This document shows, piece by piece, positions 1 through 8,988 of a stretch of DNA of 64,000 nt. The notes beneath the pieces were generated by a model. That model did not search any database and was not told the DNA's origin. It worked only from the letters and a program-made list of their open reading frames with translations. Position 1 is the first letter of the stretch. Each line of letters starts with the position of its first letter. Source of the DNA: Clostridiales bacterium PH28_bin88 (GTDB lineage: Bacteria; Bacillota; PH28-bin88); assembly GCA_000987045.1 (NCBI GenBank), contig LAKY01000055.1:163676-227675 (forward strand), in the 5' to 3' direction. A program made the position numbers and the translations under genes.

Positions 1-357
1 TACTACGTGAACCACCTTGGTGCCCGCCGCCTTGAGCCCCTCCACGTGTCCTTCCGGGTTGCGTCCGGAGGTGAAGACCACCTCGACGCCTGCCTCTATA
101 GCCCCCTCGAAGAACGGCGTCATATCCCGACGAGTACCCAGAGAAATATTTACCCCAAAGGGCTTGCCGGTGAGGGTGCGGATGGTATCTACTTCTTTTA
201 AAAACTCTTCTTTATTGGCAAAGCTCCCGGCGGTAATCAGTCCTAGTCCTCCCGCATTGGAAACCGCCGCCGCCAGTTCCGCCCTCCCCAGCCACTGCAA
301 GCCGCCTAAAATAATTGGGTAGTTGATGCCGAAAAGTTCTGTAATTTTTGTCTTCAT
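1..357 (-). CDS. Nitronate monooxygenase family protein, N-terminal part (cut by window edge)
   Basis: The 119 visible residues begin MKTKITELFGINYPIILGG and continue with AAVSNAGGLGLITAG and KPFGVNISL. This is the start of the FMN-dependent TIM barrel of nitronate monooxygenases (2-nitropropane dioxygenase family) and of FabK-like enoyl reductases. The C-terminal part lies outside the window, so catalytic residues cannot be checked. The ATG start has AGAGGTGAT just upstream. A sigma-54 promoter (420-436) and an enhancer palindrome (554-567) lie in the gap to the upstream gene, so it is probably its own transcription unit within the sigma-54 regulon of this window. The oxidised substrate is unknown; members of this family in anaerobes are often misnamed. 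Confidence 0.85.
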   Translation of the reverse strand, partial: MKTKITELFGINYPIILGGLQWLGRAELAAAVSNAGGLGLITAGSFANKEEFLKEVDTIRTLTGKPFGVNISLGTRRDMTPFFEGAIEAGVEVVFTSGRNPEGHVEGLKAAGTKVVHVV

Positions 358-419
358 AGGATCACCTCTTGGTACGAAATTATAGACGGAAGTTACACTT
401 GTTGGTCATGTACTGGTAA

Positions 420-436
420 AGCAAGATCGATGCCAA
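420..436 (-). promoter_or_regulatory. Sigma-54 (-24/-12) promoter of the nitronate monooxygenase gene
   Basis: The minus strand reads TTGGCAT-CGATC-TTGCT, matching the consensus TGGCAC-N5-TTGCW with one change (C to T). The -12 element is about 63 bp upstream of the start codon, and an ATGC-N6-GCAT enhancer lies about 125 bp further upstream. Confidence 0.75.
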
Positions 437-553
437 ATAAGTCCTTTCTTTGAAGTAAACTGTTAGATAAGACCTCTTGCTTACCCTCCCGATCTGTTCC
501 ACCCCAACCAAGTTAAAAGAAGATCCCCCGGTTAATGCTGGTTGTCCTTGATC

Positions 554-567
554 ATGCGTTTTTGCAT
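554..567. promoter_or_regulatory. Sigma-54 enhancer palindrome ATGC-N6-GCAT
   Basis: Reads ATGC-GTTTTT-GCAT. Its centre is 125 bp upstream of the -24 element at 435. The same spaced palindrome precedes most other sigma-54 promoters here, so it is probably the binding site of one or both activators encoded at 42531 and 44950. Confidence 0.65.
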
Positions 568-579
568 TGTGCTGGGGGG

Positions 580-1833
580 TTATCCACACCAACGATACAG
601 GATCAGAGCAATCCCCTTGGTCACATCCATTACATTTTTAACGGGAACATACTCGTTATGAGCGTGGGCGAGAGGAGATAAACCGGGGCCGATCTGAATC
701 GTTGGGACCCCCACAGCGGTTAGCAGCCGCATGTCTGTTCCGCCCACTTTTCCCCGAAAAGGAGGTAGGTAGCCCAGGACCTCACCCATAGTCTGTTGAG
801 CTAACTGGGCCAGGGGGTGGTTGGGGTCTATTTTCGCGGAGTCCATAGACAAGCCAAACCATTGGACCTCGGGAGGATTTTCTTGAAGCCAGTCATCCTC
901 TGCCGTTACGCTGAGCACAGCTTCTTCCAATTCCTTTTTGATTTGTTCTGACGTATCGCCCGGCAGATATCCTATTCTCCCCTCAATTACCGCCTCCTCG
1001 GGAACAATGCTGGGCCAGTTACCGGCCTGAAACCTACCCACGCTGATGGGCACCGGGTTTTGGCAATGTGCGTAAAGGGGATCCTTGGTGCGGAGAAGCC
1101 ACCGCCGTTCCAGGTCCATCAGCGCCTGGTAAACCTTGATCATCTTCTCCACCGCATTCACACCGTTAACTTTATAAGCGCCGTGGGCAGCCTTGCCCTT
1201 TACCTTCACCCGGAACCATAAAGCGCCATTATTTGAGGTGACGATCTCCATCCCCGGCATCGGCTCACCGATAATCGCACCATCAGCTCGGTAACCCCTC
1301 AGCACGCAGGCTAGCGTACCGTTGCCTCCCCGCTCTTCATCTACAACGCTTTCAACGATGACATCGCCCTTCAGCCGAACACCGGCTTCCTGCAAAGCGG
1401 CAACCGCGGCAAGAAATGTCACGATCCCGGATTTCATGTCAGTGGAACCGCGGCCGTAAATTTTCCCGTCTACCAATTCCCCGCAAAAAGGGTCGTATTC
1501 CCATCCGTTCCTTGCTCCGGGTGGTACTATATCGATATGGCCATTGAGGATCATGGAACGACCACCACCGGTGCCCTTTAGGGTTCCAACCACCACCGGC
1601 CGATTCTTGTAGTCCTCGGGCAGGTCCTGGTATGCCGGATGCCTCTTAAGTTCTTCCTTATCCGGTTCCCACATGTCTACAGTAAAGCCTAATTTGTTAA
1701 GTTTTTCTGCCACATACTCCTGGGCGGCTTTCTCCTGTCCTACGAGACTCGGCCGGCGAACAAGCTCCTGAACCATGGTAATGATTTCCTGTTCCCGCGA
1801 ATCGATGATTTCCAGAAGTCTCTTTTCCACCAT
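580..1833 (-). CDS. M20 family metallo-amidohydrolase (ArgE/DapE/Acy1-like)
   Basis: A cytoplasmic hydrolase of about 417 residues from the M20 family, which removes acyl groups from N-acyl amino acids or similar amides with two zinc ions. Visible ligands are His99 in NGHIDIVPPG, Asp132 in GRGSTDMKSG, Glu166/Glu167 in VVDEERGG, the acidic residue in IIGEPM, and a C-terminal His in AHAHNEY. Length fits ArgE/DapE-like enzymes (about 380-430). TTG, ATG and GTG stand in a row at the start; the ATG is chosen because GGGGGG precedes it. It lies downstream of the TAXI/TRAP transporter on the same strand with a gap of about 195 bp, so it may process the imported substrate. The true substrate cannot be read from sequence. 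Confidence 0.85.
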   Translation of the reverse strand: MVEKRLLEIIDSREQEIITMVQELVRRPSLVGQEKAAQEYVAEKLNKLGFTVDMWEPDKEELKRHPAYQDLPEDYKNRPVVVGTLKGTGGGRSMILNGHIDIVPPGARNGWEYDPFCGELVDGKIYGRGSTDMKSGIVTFLAAVAALQEAGVRLKGDVIVESVVDEERGGNGTLACVLRGYRADGAIIGEPMPGMEIVTSNNGALWFRVKVKGKAAHGAYKVNGVNAVEKMIKVYQALMDLERRWLLRTKDPLYAHCQNPVPISVGRFQAGNWPSIVPEEAVIEGRIGYLPGDTSEQIKKELEEAVLSVTAEDDWLQENPPEVQWFGLSMDSAKIDPNHPLAQLAQQTMGEVLGYLPPFRGKVGGTDMRLLTAVGVPTIQIGPGLSPLAHAHNEYVPVKNVMDVTKGIALILYRWCG

Positions 1834-2031
1834 CAACCCCCCATTGGTGTTGTTTTACCTATTGCTCAGGGAATGCCACCTGGCCAAGCATGAATCCCAG
1901 AGAACCCCACAGGTAAATAATCAGGCCAGGTTGTAGGCCTTCACCCTTACCTGACCTCAGGACGAGAAAACTGGGCTTGACTCGAACTCTCACTACGTTT
2001 TTTCAGCAAAAACTTCTCCTTTTCCTATTCA

Positions 2032-4029
2032 TTAATCGCTTAAGGGTACTTCCGCTAATGTCGGCGTGTTAGCGCGTTTTTTCTCATTTATCCACTGGGC
2101 GGCAACCACGATAACTAAAGGTGCGATTCCAACGAGGTCGGTAGTCAGCCCCGGATCCACTAAAGTGATTGCAGAGACTAGTAATAACAATCGCTGCCAG
2201 ATAGGTGTCGCATGCAGCAGGTAGCCTTGAATGACCGAGGCAAAAGCTACCAAACCTACAATTGCAGTGACGGTGCTGCGGACCACAGTCGCTACATCCC
2301 CCTGGAGGAGCAACGCCGGGTTATAAACAAACATGTACGGCAGTAAAAAGCCGGCGATAGCTATACGAAATGCCTGGAACGACGCCTTTACCGGGTCAGC
2401 CTTCGCTATACCTGCTGCCACGTAAGAAGTAATAGCCACCGGAGGGGTGATCCCAGATACGATGCCAAAATAGAACACAAACAGGTGGGCGGCAAGGACT
2501 GGGACACCAACTTTGACCAGGGCGCTGCTGGCTACTGTGGCCAGTACGACGTAAGCAGACACCGTAGGCATACCCATACCCAAGATAAGAGAGGCAACCA
2601 TGATCATAAACAGCATGGGCAACAGTTCCCCGCCAGATAACTCAACTGCCAGCCTGGAAAAGCGGATCCCTAAGCCTGTCAGCATTACAGCTCCGGTAAT
2701 TATCCCGGCACCGGCACAGGCCATGGTAGTAACAATGGAATCCCGCACCCCATCCTCCAAGGCTGCTAGCACACCCACAAAACTCATCCTGGTTGCCTTG
2801 CGGATGAAGCTTAAACCAAAGGTCACTAGGAGGGCCCACAATCCGGCCATCATTGGACTGTAACCCATTATCATCAGAGCAATGATCATAATCAATGGTA
2901 ACAGGAGGTACCCTCCCCTTAACATTACCTCCCCAAAACTGGGCAACTGCTCCCTGGGCAGGCCCGTTAGTCCTCTTTTCCTTGCCTGCAAGTAGATCAC
3001 TACCCCAGCCACCAGGAAATAGAGTACCGCAGGAATAGCAGCATAACCGGCGATCTTGATATAGGGAATCCCGATGTATTCAGCCATAATGAAGGCTGCC
3101 GCTCCCATAATCGGCGGCATGATTTGGCCACCCTGTGAAGCCGTCGCCTCAACCCCGGCAGCGAATTCCGGTCTATAGCCGACCTTCTTCATTAATGGGA
3201 TGGTAAAAGAACCAGTCATGGTGGCATTAGCCGCCCCGTTACCTGTAATGGTACCTACTAAGGCACTTGAAAGCACCGCCGCAAGGGCAGGCCCTCCTCT
3301 AACAGTACCGGTAAGAGAAAAGGCGAACTCGATGAAAAATTGTCCAGCTCCAGTTCTCAGCAGCAGGGAACAAAACAACAAAAACATGATTAACACGGTG
3401 GAAGCCACATAAATCGGGGCGCCGAAAATGCCGGCGGAGGTAATGAACATGGAGTCAATCATTTTTGTGTAAGTAAACCCAGGATGGCTTAATAGACCGG
3501 GAAACCATGGGCCCAAAAAGATGTATGCAAGAAAAAAGACAGCAATAATCGTCATGGCTAAACCGTTGCTCCGCCGGACCCCTTCTATAACCAGGACGAT
3601 CATGAGAGTCCCAGCGATTAAATCTAGCGTTGAGGGGCTACCTTCTCGCAACGAGATCTCGGGATAGGCCCCAAGGATAAAAATTGCTAAACCGACTGAC
3701 ATTACTAATGGCATTACATCAAACACCGGGTGCATCTTGTTGTTGCCTTTTTTATAAGGAATCCAACTGAAGCAAAGCACCAGGCCAACGGCGGTAAACA
3801 ACCCCCTGTGTTGCCAGGCCGGAAGGCCCCCAAATCCAGCGGAATAGATCACGTAACCCGCAAGCCCTATCGCCAGCAGTGCCACCAGCATCCGCCAAAG
3901 ACGGAGCAACGGTGGGGCCTGATCCGGGTTATAAAGGGCCTTTTCAATATAGGTTGCCATCACTGGGTTCGGCAGGGAAAGGTCTATCTTTTCCAGTTTG
4001 GGCTTCCTGTCCTTTTCAAGGTCTGCCAA
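2032..4029 (-). CDS. TRAP transporter fused small/large membrane subunit (TAXI type)
   Basis: A 665-residue, very hydrophobic protein. The first half has small-subunit-like (DctQ) segments. The rest is a DctM-like permease with conserved stretches such as MTGSFTIPLMKKVGY, ASQGGQIMPPIMG, LGMGMPTVSAYV and ITPPVA. This fused layout is typical of TAXI-type TRAP systems, which import organic acids using an ion gradient. Translation most likely starts at TTG, with GGGAGG nine bases upstream; an upstream ATG is in another frame. It follows its binding protein (4154-5221), separated by a stem-loop at 4124-4148. It resembles the second permease at 35627-37603. Confidence 0.92.
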   Translation of the reverse strand: MADLEKDRKPKLEKIDLSLPNPVMATYIEKALYNPDQAPPLLRLWRMLVALLAIGLAGYVIYSAGFGGLPAWQHRGLFTAVGLVLCFSWIPYKKGNNKMHPVFDVMPLVMSVGLAIFILGAYPEISLREGSPSTLDLIAGTLMIVLVIEGVRRSNGLAMTIIAVFFLAYIFLGPWFPGLLSHPGFTYTKMIDSMFITSAGIFGAPIYVASTVLIMFLLFCSLLLRTGAGQFFIEFAFSLTGTVRGGPALAAVLSSALVGTITGNGAANATMTGSFTIPLMKKVGYRPEFAAGVEATASQGGQIMPPIMGAAAFIMAEYIGIPYIKIAGYAAIPAVLYFLVAGVVIYLQARKRGLTGLPREQLPSFGEVMLRGGYLLLPLIMIIALMIMGYSPMMAGLWALLVTFGLSFIRKATRMSFVGVLAALEDGVRDSIVTTMACAGAGIITGAVMLTGLGIRFSRLAVELSGGELLPMLFMIMVASLILGMGMPTVSAYVVLATVASSALVKVGVPVLAAHLFVFYFGIVSGITPPVAITSYVAAGIAKADPVKASFQAFRIAIAGFLLPYMFVYNPALLLQGDVATVVRSTVTAIVGLVAFASVIQGYLLHATPIWQRLLLLVSAITLVDPGLTTDLVGIAPLVIVVAAQWINEKKRANTPTLAEVPLSD

Positions 4030-4123
4030 GTGTTCATTCCCTCCCCATTTCTAAATCCAGGTCCTGAACGTCCATCATCGGATATCCGCGAATACTAGTC
4101 GTACCCCTTAAGCGATTTGAGTA

Positions 4124-4148
4124 AGAAAGGGGGCATGGCCCCCTTTCT
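4124..4148 (-). terminator. Stem-loop between TAXI binding protein and TRAP permease
   Basis: AGAAAGGGGGC and GCCCCCTTTCT form a perfect 11-bp stem with a 3-base loop, six bases after the binding-protein stop. No strong T-run follows. It is more likely a partial terminator or mRNA-stabilising element that raises binding protein over permease than a full stop. Confidence 0.6.
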
Positions 4149-4153
4149 CTTCT

Positions 4154-5221
4154 TTATTTGGCCACGCCTACCTCTTTATAGTACTTCAGAGCGCCAGGGT
4201 GAATGTTTTTTTCAGGTTCGACTATCCCGTTATAACCCCGGGAGACATCAAACCACTTCCCCCTCGCAGGCTGTTCCTTCTTGATCCTGTCCACATTTTC
4301 CCAAAGAGCTTTGGTAAGCTCATACACAACCTCTTCGCTTACACTCTTGTTAACGAAAAGAATTCCCATCGTGGCAACAGTCGGCACGTCTTCCTTCTGG
4401 TTCTTGTAAGTACCGGCGGGAATCTTCATGTCGATAGCGTAACCGTAGCCTTTTGCGTCTAGTTTCTTTAAGGTCTCTTCCGTCAGGGGCAGCAGTTTAA
4501 TTGGCTTGGTCGCGTCGACTTCCGAAAAAGCGATCACGTTGGGAGATCCCCCACCGGCAGCCACATCAGCGATGCCGTCGCGCACCATGTTTGCTCCGTC
4601 GCCGTAGCTTGCCAGGGAAACCTTCCCGCCTTCCTTGGTGAATTTGTCGTAGTCATAGCCAAACAATTCAAAAATCCGGCGGGTCACTTGCTCAGAAGCA
4701 TCACCAGGTTTGCCGGGAACGATATGCCCTTTTTTCTGGATGAAATCTTCGAGGGTCGTATAAGGGCTTTTTTCTGATGTCACCCAGTTCCACCACGTGG
4801 GATAAAGGGCGCCAATGGCCTGAATGTTTTCCAGTTTGTTGCCTTCAAAAGCCCCGCGCCCGGCAACAGCGTCAGCAAAGTCAGAGGCGAAAGTCAATCC
4901 GGACTGGGCGTTGGCCCCAGCGTTTACTGTCTTCAGGTTACCGACCGCTCCGCCCTCAATTACCGTCACATTTAACCAGGGCGTGCTTGACATCCAGATG
5001 TCCGAAAACAAAACTGACATGGGATACCATCCGGAACCACTCGGACCAGAGGCCGTGACATGCTGTACGGTTTCATGCTTAGCCGGCTTGCTATCACCCC
5101 CGGATGGTGAGCCAGCTCCGCCGGTAGAACTTTTACCGGAACCACCACCGCAGCCGGCAAGTACCAGGGCTAGAACCATCAAGGTAATAGCTAATACGAC
5201 CAGAACTTTTCTGCCTTTCAT
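4154..5221 (-). CDS. TAXI family TRAP transporter solute-binding lipoprotein
   Basis: A 355-residue extracellular binding protein that hands substrate to the TRAP permease. It begins with a lipoprotein signal peptide (hydrophobic residues about 5-21, lipobox LAGC) followed by a Gly/Ser-rich linker. The body has TAXI features: SGSGWYPMSVLFSDIW, TVNAGANAQSGLTFASDFADA and KIPAGTYKNQ. ATG is preceded by GGAGG. A sigma-54 promoter lies at 5608-5624, which implies a leader of about 375 nt. Ligands of TAXI proteins are mostly organic acids such as 2-oxoglutarate or other carboxylates; the actual ligand is unknown. Confidence 0.92.
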   Translation of the reverse strand: MKGRKVLVVLAITLMVLALVLAGCGGGSGKSSTGGAGSPSGGDSKPAKHETVQHVTASGPSGSGWYPMSVLFSDIWMSSTPWLNVTVIEGGAVGNLKTVNAGANAQSGLTFASDFADAVAGRGAFEGNKLENIQAIGALYPTWWNWVTSEKSPYTTLEDFIQKKGHIVPGKPGDASEQVTRRIFELFGYDYDKFTKEGGKVSLASYGDGANMVRDGIADVAAGGGSPNVIAFSEVDATKPIKLLPLTEETLKKLDAKGYGYAIDMKIPAGTYKNQKEDVPTVATMGILFVNKSVSEEVVYELTKALWENVDRIKKEQPARGKWFDVSRGYNGIVEPEKNIHPGALKYYKEVGVAK

Positions 5222-5596
5222 TCCAAAACCTCCTTGTTTTCGTAAAACAATTTACAACCCCTCCTCTAATCCAACCAGTCTGCGCTCTTTTCACCTCCTT
5301 AAAACTCGTCCTGACATTGCCCGATCGTAACCTTAGCCCATTGCTACTACTTTTCGCATTTAACATTCTGTTCTGAAATCTGCATTTCTTTGACAGTGTT
5401 CAGGGACCTTGCGTTACTGATGAATTGTCACCATGTTTTAAGACGTTAATCGACTTTTTCCATTTGGTATTTTGCTGGCTATCCATCAGCCAAGTGTATA
5501 AATCACTTTCTGCTTCTGCATTCGAAATCCTGCCAATTTTCATAAAATTAGATCCTAAATTTTTCCACTATCATCGCTTATACAAACATCTTTTTT
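5222..5596 (-). other. Long untranslated leader of the TAXI1 gene
   Basis: Between the predicted sigma-54 start site (about 5597) and the TAXI start codon there are about 375 bases with no credible gene. The segment is AT-richer than the genes and contains only a weak imperfect hairpin near 5474-5493. I recognise no known riboswitch in it. Confidence 0.4.
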
Positions 5597-5607
5597 CTTA
5601 ATGATAA

Positions 5608-5624
5608 TGCAATTATTGTGCCAA
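5608..5624 (-). promoter_or_regulatory. Sigma-54 promoter of the TAXI1/TRAP1 operon
   Basis: The minus strand reads TTGGCAC-AATAA-TTGCA, an exact match to the -24/-12 consensus. Two enhancer sites lie at 5719-5732 and 5738-5751. The whole arrangement is repeated at 8875-9129. Confidence 0.85.
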
Positions 5625-5718
5625 GCCCAACCAAGATGTTTTGCCTCCTAAATTAAAAAGCGGCAAAGGGTTTTAAGGTCCCTTAGGCCTCACATTGAAT
5701 TAAACCGCTATACGGCTC

Positions 5719-5751
5719 ATGCGAAAGCGCATTTTTCATGCTCTCTTGCAA
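5719..5751. promoter_or_regulatory. Paired sigma-54 enhancer sites
   Basis: Site 1 (5719-5732) reads ATGC-GAAAGC-GCAT. Site 2 (5738-5751) reads ATGC-TCTCTT-GCAA, one base off the palindrome. The sites start 19 bp apart and site 1 is centred about 102 bp upstream of the -24 element. Confidence 0.7.
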
Positions 5752-5827
5752 TGCATTGGTTTATTCCACGCACTGAGCAGGTCTACTTAATTCGACTTCA
5801 TCCATAACGCTATTTCCCATCTCTATG

Positions 5828-5865
5828 AAAAAAGGGAATACCAGTTTCTTTACGCAGGTATCCCC
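5828..5865 (-). terminator. Rho-independent terminator upstream of the TAXI1 promoter
   Basis: On the minus strand GGGGATACC and GGTATTCCC pair across a loop of about 14 bases and are followed by six T. It would end transcripts coming from the CoA-transferase at 6005-7189. Nearly the same terminator is at 9092-9129. Confidence 0.8.
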
Positions 5866-6003
5866 TCACCAGCGCCGTGTTAAAGTAGTGCCATGTTGCA
5901 GGCCTTGTCGGGCCGGCTGGTGGCGTCGTCGATCTTGGAACTCACGTTGGGGGAACTGTTGGTAGCCAGGAGGGTTTCCAGGGGATAGATTTTGTCCACC
6001 CAT
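5866..6003 (-). pseudogene. Remnant of a 3-hydroxyacyl-CoA dehydrogenase gene
   Basis: Directly after the CoA-transferase stop the minus strand encodes DKIYPLETLLATNSS, then VSSKIDDATSRPDKACNM, then after a one-base frameshift HYFNTALVRG. This matches the conserved segment of NAD-dependent 3-hydroxyacyl-CoA dehydrogenases (LATNSSSL...SKIA..T.RPEK..NMHFFNP). Only about 45 residues remain, with no start and a frameshift, so it is a relic. It shows that a beta-oxidation gene once stood here. Confidence 0.75.
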
Positions 6004-6004
6004 T

Positions 6005-7189
6005 TTAGATTACCTGGTCTTGGCGCATCGCCTCAATCTCCTCCCGACTATAGCCAAGGGCGCCCAAAACTTCCTCGTTATGCTGGCCCAAGGTGGGCGG
6101 CGGGTATTTGATGGCACCTGGGCTTTTGGAGAAGCGGGGAACCAGCCCCGGTACGATGATTTTTCCCATTACCGGGTGATCTATCTGCGCAAAGGTTCCC
6201 CGCTGCCTGGCATGTTCATCCCGGCAGACCTGACCGATAGTCTTTACCGGTCCGTTTGGGATTCCCGCCTCGTCCAACAATCGCTCCACCGTGGCGACAT
6301 CCTGCTTGGCCATCCAGGAACCAACCAACTCGTTCAAAACCGCTTCGTTTTCTTTTCGCAGAGCAGGGGTTCGAAATCTTTCATCCTCCAACAGCTCGGG
6401 TAAACCCATTACCCGGCACAGTTTCTCAAACAGGTTATTAGCCTGTGCAGCAACGTAAATCATTCCATCCTTCGCAGAAAAAAGGCCCATTACTGCAACC
6501 CTACCGCTCCCGTTACCCGTCCTTTCCGGTTCCTCCTGCAGGTAAAAATAGTTGCTGTAGAGGTTCTGCATCATGGATATAATGGCATCATATAACGCCA
6601 CGTCGATATGTTGCCCCTCACCGGTTTTCTGCCGGTACTGCAAGGCCGTCAATATTGAAATCGCTCCATAAAAGGCAGCGGCATAATCAGCCACTACTGA
6701 TGCCCCCCTTACCGGCAGTCCGCCCGGTTCCCCGTTAAGGTACATGAAACCGGTCATGGCCTGGACTATCATATCGAAGGCGGCTTTATCCTTGTACGGA
6801 CCTTCATTGCCGAAACCGGAAATGGAAAGCATAATGAGCGACGGGTTTACTGGCTGCAACTCCTCAAAACTAATTCCGATCTTTTTCAGGTAGCTGGGCT
6901 TATAATTCGTCACCAGCACGTCCGTCTCAGCCACCAATTGCTTGAATACCTTTTGCCCGCGGGGGTCATTGAGGTTTAGGGTGATCCCCTTTTTATTACG
7001 GTTAAAATTGGCGTAGTAGATACCCTCACCGTTTATAAACGGAGGAAAACTACGCGCCGCCTCCCCGACCCCGGGCTGTTCCACCTTGATTACCTCTGCC
7101 CCCAGGTCGCCAAGTATTTGGCAACAAAACGGGCCAGCAACATAGTGGGTTAAATCCATTACTTTTAAACCCACAAGAGCTCCATTCAA
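6005..7189 (-). CDS. CaiB/BaiF family CoA-transferase (copy 1)
   Basis: A class III CoA-transferase of about 394 residues, which moves CoA between acyl-CoA and a free carboxylic acid. Family features are GLKVMDLTHYVAGPFC, LGDLGAEVIKVEQPG, the segment AAFDMIVQAMTG with the likely catalytic Asp, and VADYAAAFYGAI. A TTG start at 7189 is preferred over the ATG at 7195. The ATG abuts GGAGGAG with no spacing, whereas TTG has six bases and aligns the N-terminus (NGALVGLK) with the other two copies. It lies downstream of the acyl-CoA dehydrogenase (7581-8741) with a thiolase relic between them, and is clearly more diverged than the pair at 9179 and 34377. Confidence 0.9.
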   Translation of the reverse strand: MNGALVGLKVMDLTHYVAGPFCCQILGDLGAEVIKVEQPGVGEAARSFPPFINGEGIYYANFNRNKKGITLNLNDPRGQKVFKQLVAETDVLVTNYKPSYLKKIGISFEELQPVNPSLIMLSISGFGNEGPYKDKAAFDMIVQAMTGFMYLNGEPGGLPVRGASVVADYAAAFYGAISILTALQYRQKTGEGQHIDVALYDAIISMMQNLYSNYFYLQEEPERTGNGSGRVAVMGLFSAKDGMIYVAAQANNLFEKLCRVMGLPELLEDERFRTPALRKENEAVLNELVGSWMAKQDVATVERLLDEAGIPNGPVKTIGQVCRDEHARQRGTFAQIDHPVMGKIIVPGLVPRFSKSPGAIKYPPPTLGQHNEEVLGALGYSREEIEAMRQDQVI

Positions 7190-7299
7190 CAGCATCTCCT
7201 CCCGTCAAGAAGCCCCACTGTCCAAGCCTTTCAATTGCGAAAACCACTTGGTTTTTCGTCTCGGGACAACCCAGCTCCGTTACATTCTTGATTCACACC

Positions 7300-7485
7300 C
7301 AGAATGGCCAGCCGGTCCGCCCTTGGTCCCTTACCGTTTTTTTCAATGACAGTGGCAATCCCCTGACCGCCGCCACAGCGACCGTGAGCAAGATCTAGCG
7401 TCCTTCAATCAGCCGCAGTTCGTAAATGGCTTTGACTATCAGTATTGCCGGCCGAACCAGGGTGCCGCGGCCTGGCCGATAGGTG
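7300..7485 (-). pseudogene. Remnant of a thiolase (acetyl-CoA acetyltransferase) C-terminus
   Basis: Read on the minus strand, pieces of a thiolase C-terminus appear in order: PIGQAAA; after a frameshift VKAIYELRLIEGR; an in-frame TAG where Tyr would be expected; then LAHGRCGGGQGIATVIEK. The last part matches the thiolase signature with the catalytic Cys-Gly-Gly-Gly region. Frameshift plus stop make it a pseudogene. Together with the dehydrogenase relic at 5866-6003 it points to loss of a beta-oxidation cassette. The remaining bases of 7190-7580 hold a small inverted repeat (AGCACTA/TAGTGCT near 7493-7512) and nothing else I recognise. Confidence 0.75.
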
Positions 7486-7580
7486 TCAAGACAGCACTAA
7501 GGACTAGTGCTTGAAACACTATATCATCTGCTCAAACACTGAAAATTTCTTGGATACCATTGCTTTCGATGTTTTGCGGT

Positions 7581-8741
7581 TTAAACGTCTACCTTGTATT
7601 CTTTAAGTAACTGCCCCGAAATAATTAGCTTTTGAATCTCGTTGGTCCCTTCATAGATCCTGCTGATCCTGGCATCTCGGTAAAAGCGTTCGATTGGATA
7701 TTCTTTCATATAACCCATCCCGCCGTGGATCTGGACAGCCATATCCGCCACCTTGGCCAGCGTCTCAGAAGCAAACAGTTTCACCATGGAAGACTCTTTA
7801 ATCACCGGATCACCCTGATCCGCGGCCCAGGCGGTCCGATAAGTAAGCCAGCGGGCGGCCTCCGTCAGGGTAGCCATTTCCGCCAGCATCCATTGAATGG
7901 CCTGGAAGGAGGCTATCGGCTGGCCGAACTGTACCCGTTGCTGGGCATAAACCGTAGAAAACTCTAATAGTTTCTGACAGGAACCTACACAACTTGCCCC
8001 TAAAGTAATCCGCCCTTTGTTCAAAATTCTCAAAGCATTGGCATAACCACGCCCAACCTCACCAATTACATTTTCCTTAGGGACTTCACAATCCTCAAAA
8101 ATAAGCTCTGAGGTATAAGCCCCTTTCATTCCCATTTTTTTCTCAATAGTTCCTACGGAAAACCCAGGGAAATTCTTTTCCACTGCGAAAGCAGTGATCC
8201 CGCCCCTAGCGCCCTTTGATTTGTCGGTGACGGCCATCACCGTCACTATATCTGCCACCGGGCCATTGGTTATAAAGTGCTTCATGCCGTTTAAAATCCA
8301 CTTGTCACCCTTGAGTACAGCCGTGGTCTGTAGATTTGCCGCATCCGAACCTGCATTGGGTTCTGTCAAGGCGAAGGCAGCTATAAGCTCACCCCTGGCC
8401 ATCCGGGGTAGGTACTTCCGCTTCAACTCCTCCGAACCAAACTTAACAATCCCGGTGGATCCAATTCCAGTATGCGCTCCGATCAGGCTGCCGAGGGCCT
8501 TTTGCGTCCGGGACAATTCCTCGGTAATAATGCAGTGTTCCAGGGTGCTCAACCCCGTGCCGCCGTATTCTTCTGGAATACTTATACCGAATAAACCCAT
8601 TTCTTTGGCTTGATCAATGATTTCCTGCGGAATCTTTTCGGTTTCCTCAATCTCCTGCGACCTGGGGTCCACAACCTCCTCCACAAACTTCCTGATAGTC
8701 CGGCGCAAAACCTGGACTTCTTCCGGCAAAGTAAAATCCAT
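7581..8741 (-). CDS. Acyl-CoA dehydrogenase
   Basis: A 386-residue FAD enzyme that oxidises a short-chain or related acyl-CoA to the enoyl-CoA and passes electrons to ETF. Family signatures are [15 protein letters not shown] (residues about 120-135), QIHGGMGYMKEYPIERFYRDARI and YEGTNEIQKLIISGQ, with the catalytic Glu in the last. The start MDFTLPEE is chosen (ATG with AGGGGAT upstream); an upstream in-frame ATG adds 24 residues not typical of the family. A perfect sigma-54 promoter lies at 8875-8891. It probably shares a transcript with the CoA-transferase at 6005. Substrate specificity cannot be deduced. Confidence 0.93.
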   Translation of the reverse strand: MDFTLPEEVQVLRRTIRKFVEEVVDPRSQEIEETEKIPQEIIDQAKEMGLFGISIPEEYGGTGLSTLEHCIITEELSRTQKALGSLIGAHTGIGSTGIVKFGSEELKRKYLPRMARGELIAAFALTEPNAGSDAANLQTTAVLKGDKWILNGMKHFITNGPVADIVTVMAVTDKSKGARGGITAFAVEKNFPGFSVGTIEKKMGMKGAYTSELIFEDCEVPKENVIGEVGRGYANALRILNKGRITLGASCVGSCQKLLEFSTVYAQQRVQFGQPIASFQAIQWMLAEMATLTEAARWLTYRTAWAADQGDPVIKESSMVKLFASETLAKVADMAVQIHGGMGYMKEYPIERFYRDARISRIYEGTNEIQKLIISGQLLKEYKVDV

Positions 8742-8874
8742 TTTAACAATCCCCTTTCTATACAAAAGTAATCTTTTCTTTATAGTCCAATCAAATCGTA
8801 AACACCCTGGCACCGAAATTAGTCGCTATTACGCCCAGAAAACAACCGTGGTCGAGTTACCAAGTTTATCATAG

Positions 8875-8891
8875 TGCAATTATTGTGCCAA
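8875..8891 (-). promoter_or_regulatory. Sigma-54 promoter of the acyl-CoA dehydrogenase operon
   Basis: The minus strand reads TTGGCAC-AATAA-TTGCA, a perfect -24/-12 promoter identical to that at 5608-5624. The start site falls about 120 bases before the dehydrogenase ATG. Confidence 0.87.
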
Positions 8892-8988
8892 ACCCATCCA
8901 AGATGTTTTATCTGCATAAATCAAAAAGCTCCGAAGGGTTTTCAAGGTCCCTGGGAGCCCCGGAATGAATTAAATCACAATACAGCTC

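Larger units (their letters stand above)
5608..5865 (-). repeat. Diverged intergenic module, copy 1 (terminator + enhancers + sigma-54 promoter)
   Basis: This segment of about 258 bp aligns over its whole length with 8875-9129, with many substitutions and small indels. Shared parts in order are the terminator, a stretch with AATTCGACTTCAT, the paired enhancers and the -24/-12 promoter. Both copies follow a CaiB-family gene or its remnants, suggesting segmental duplication. Confidence 0.75.
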
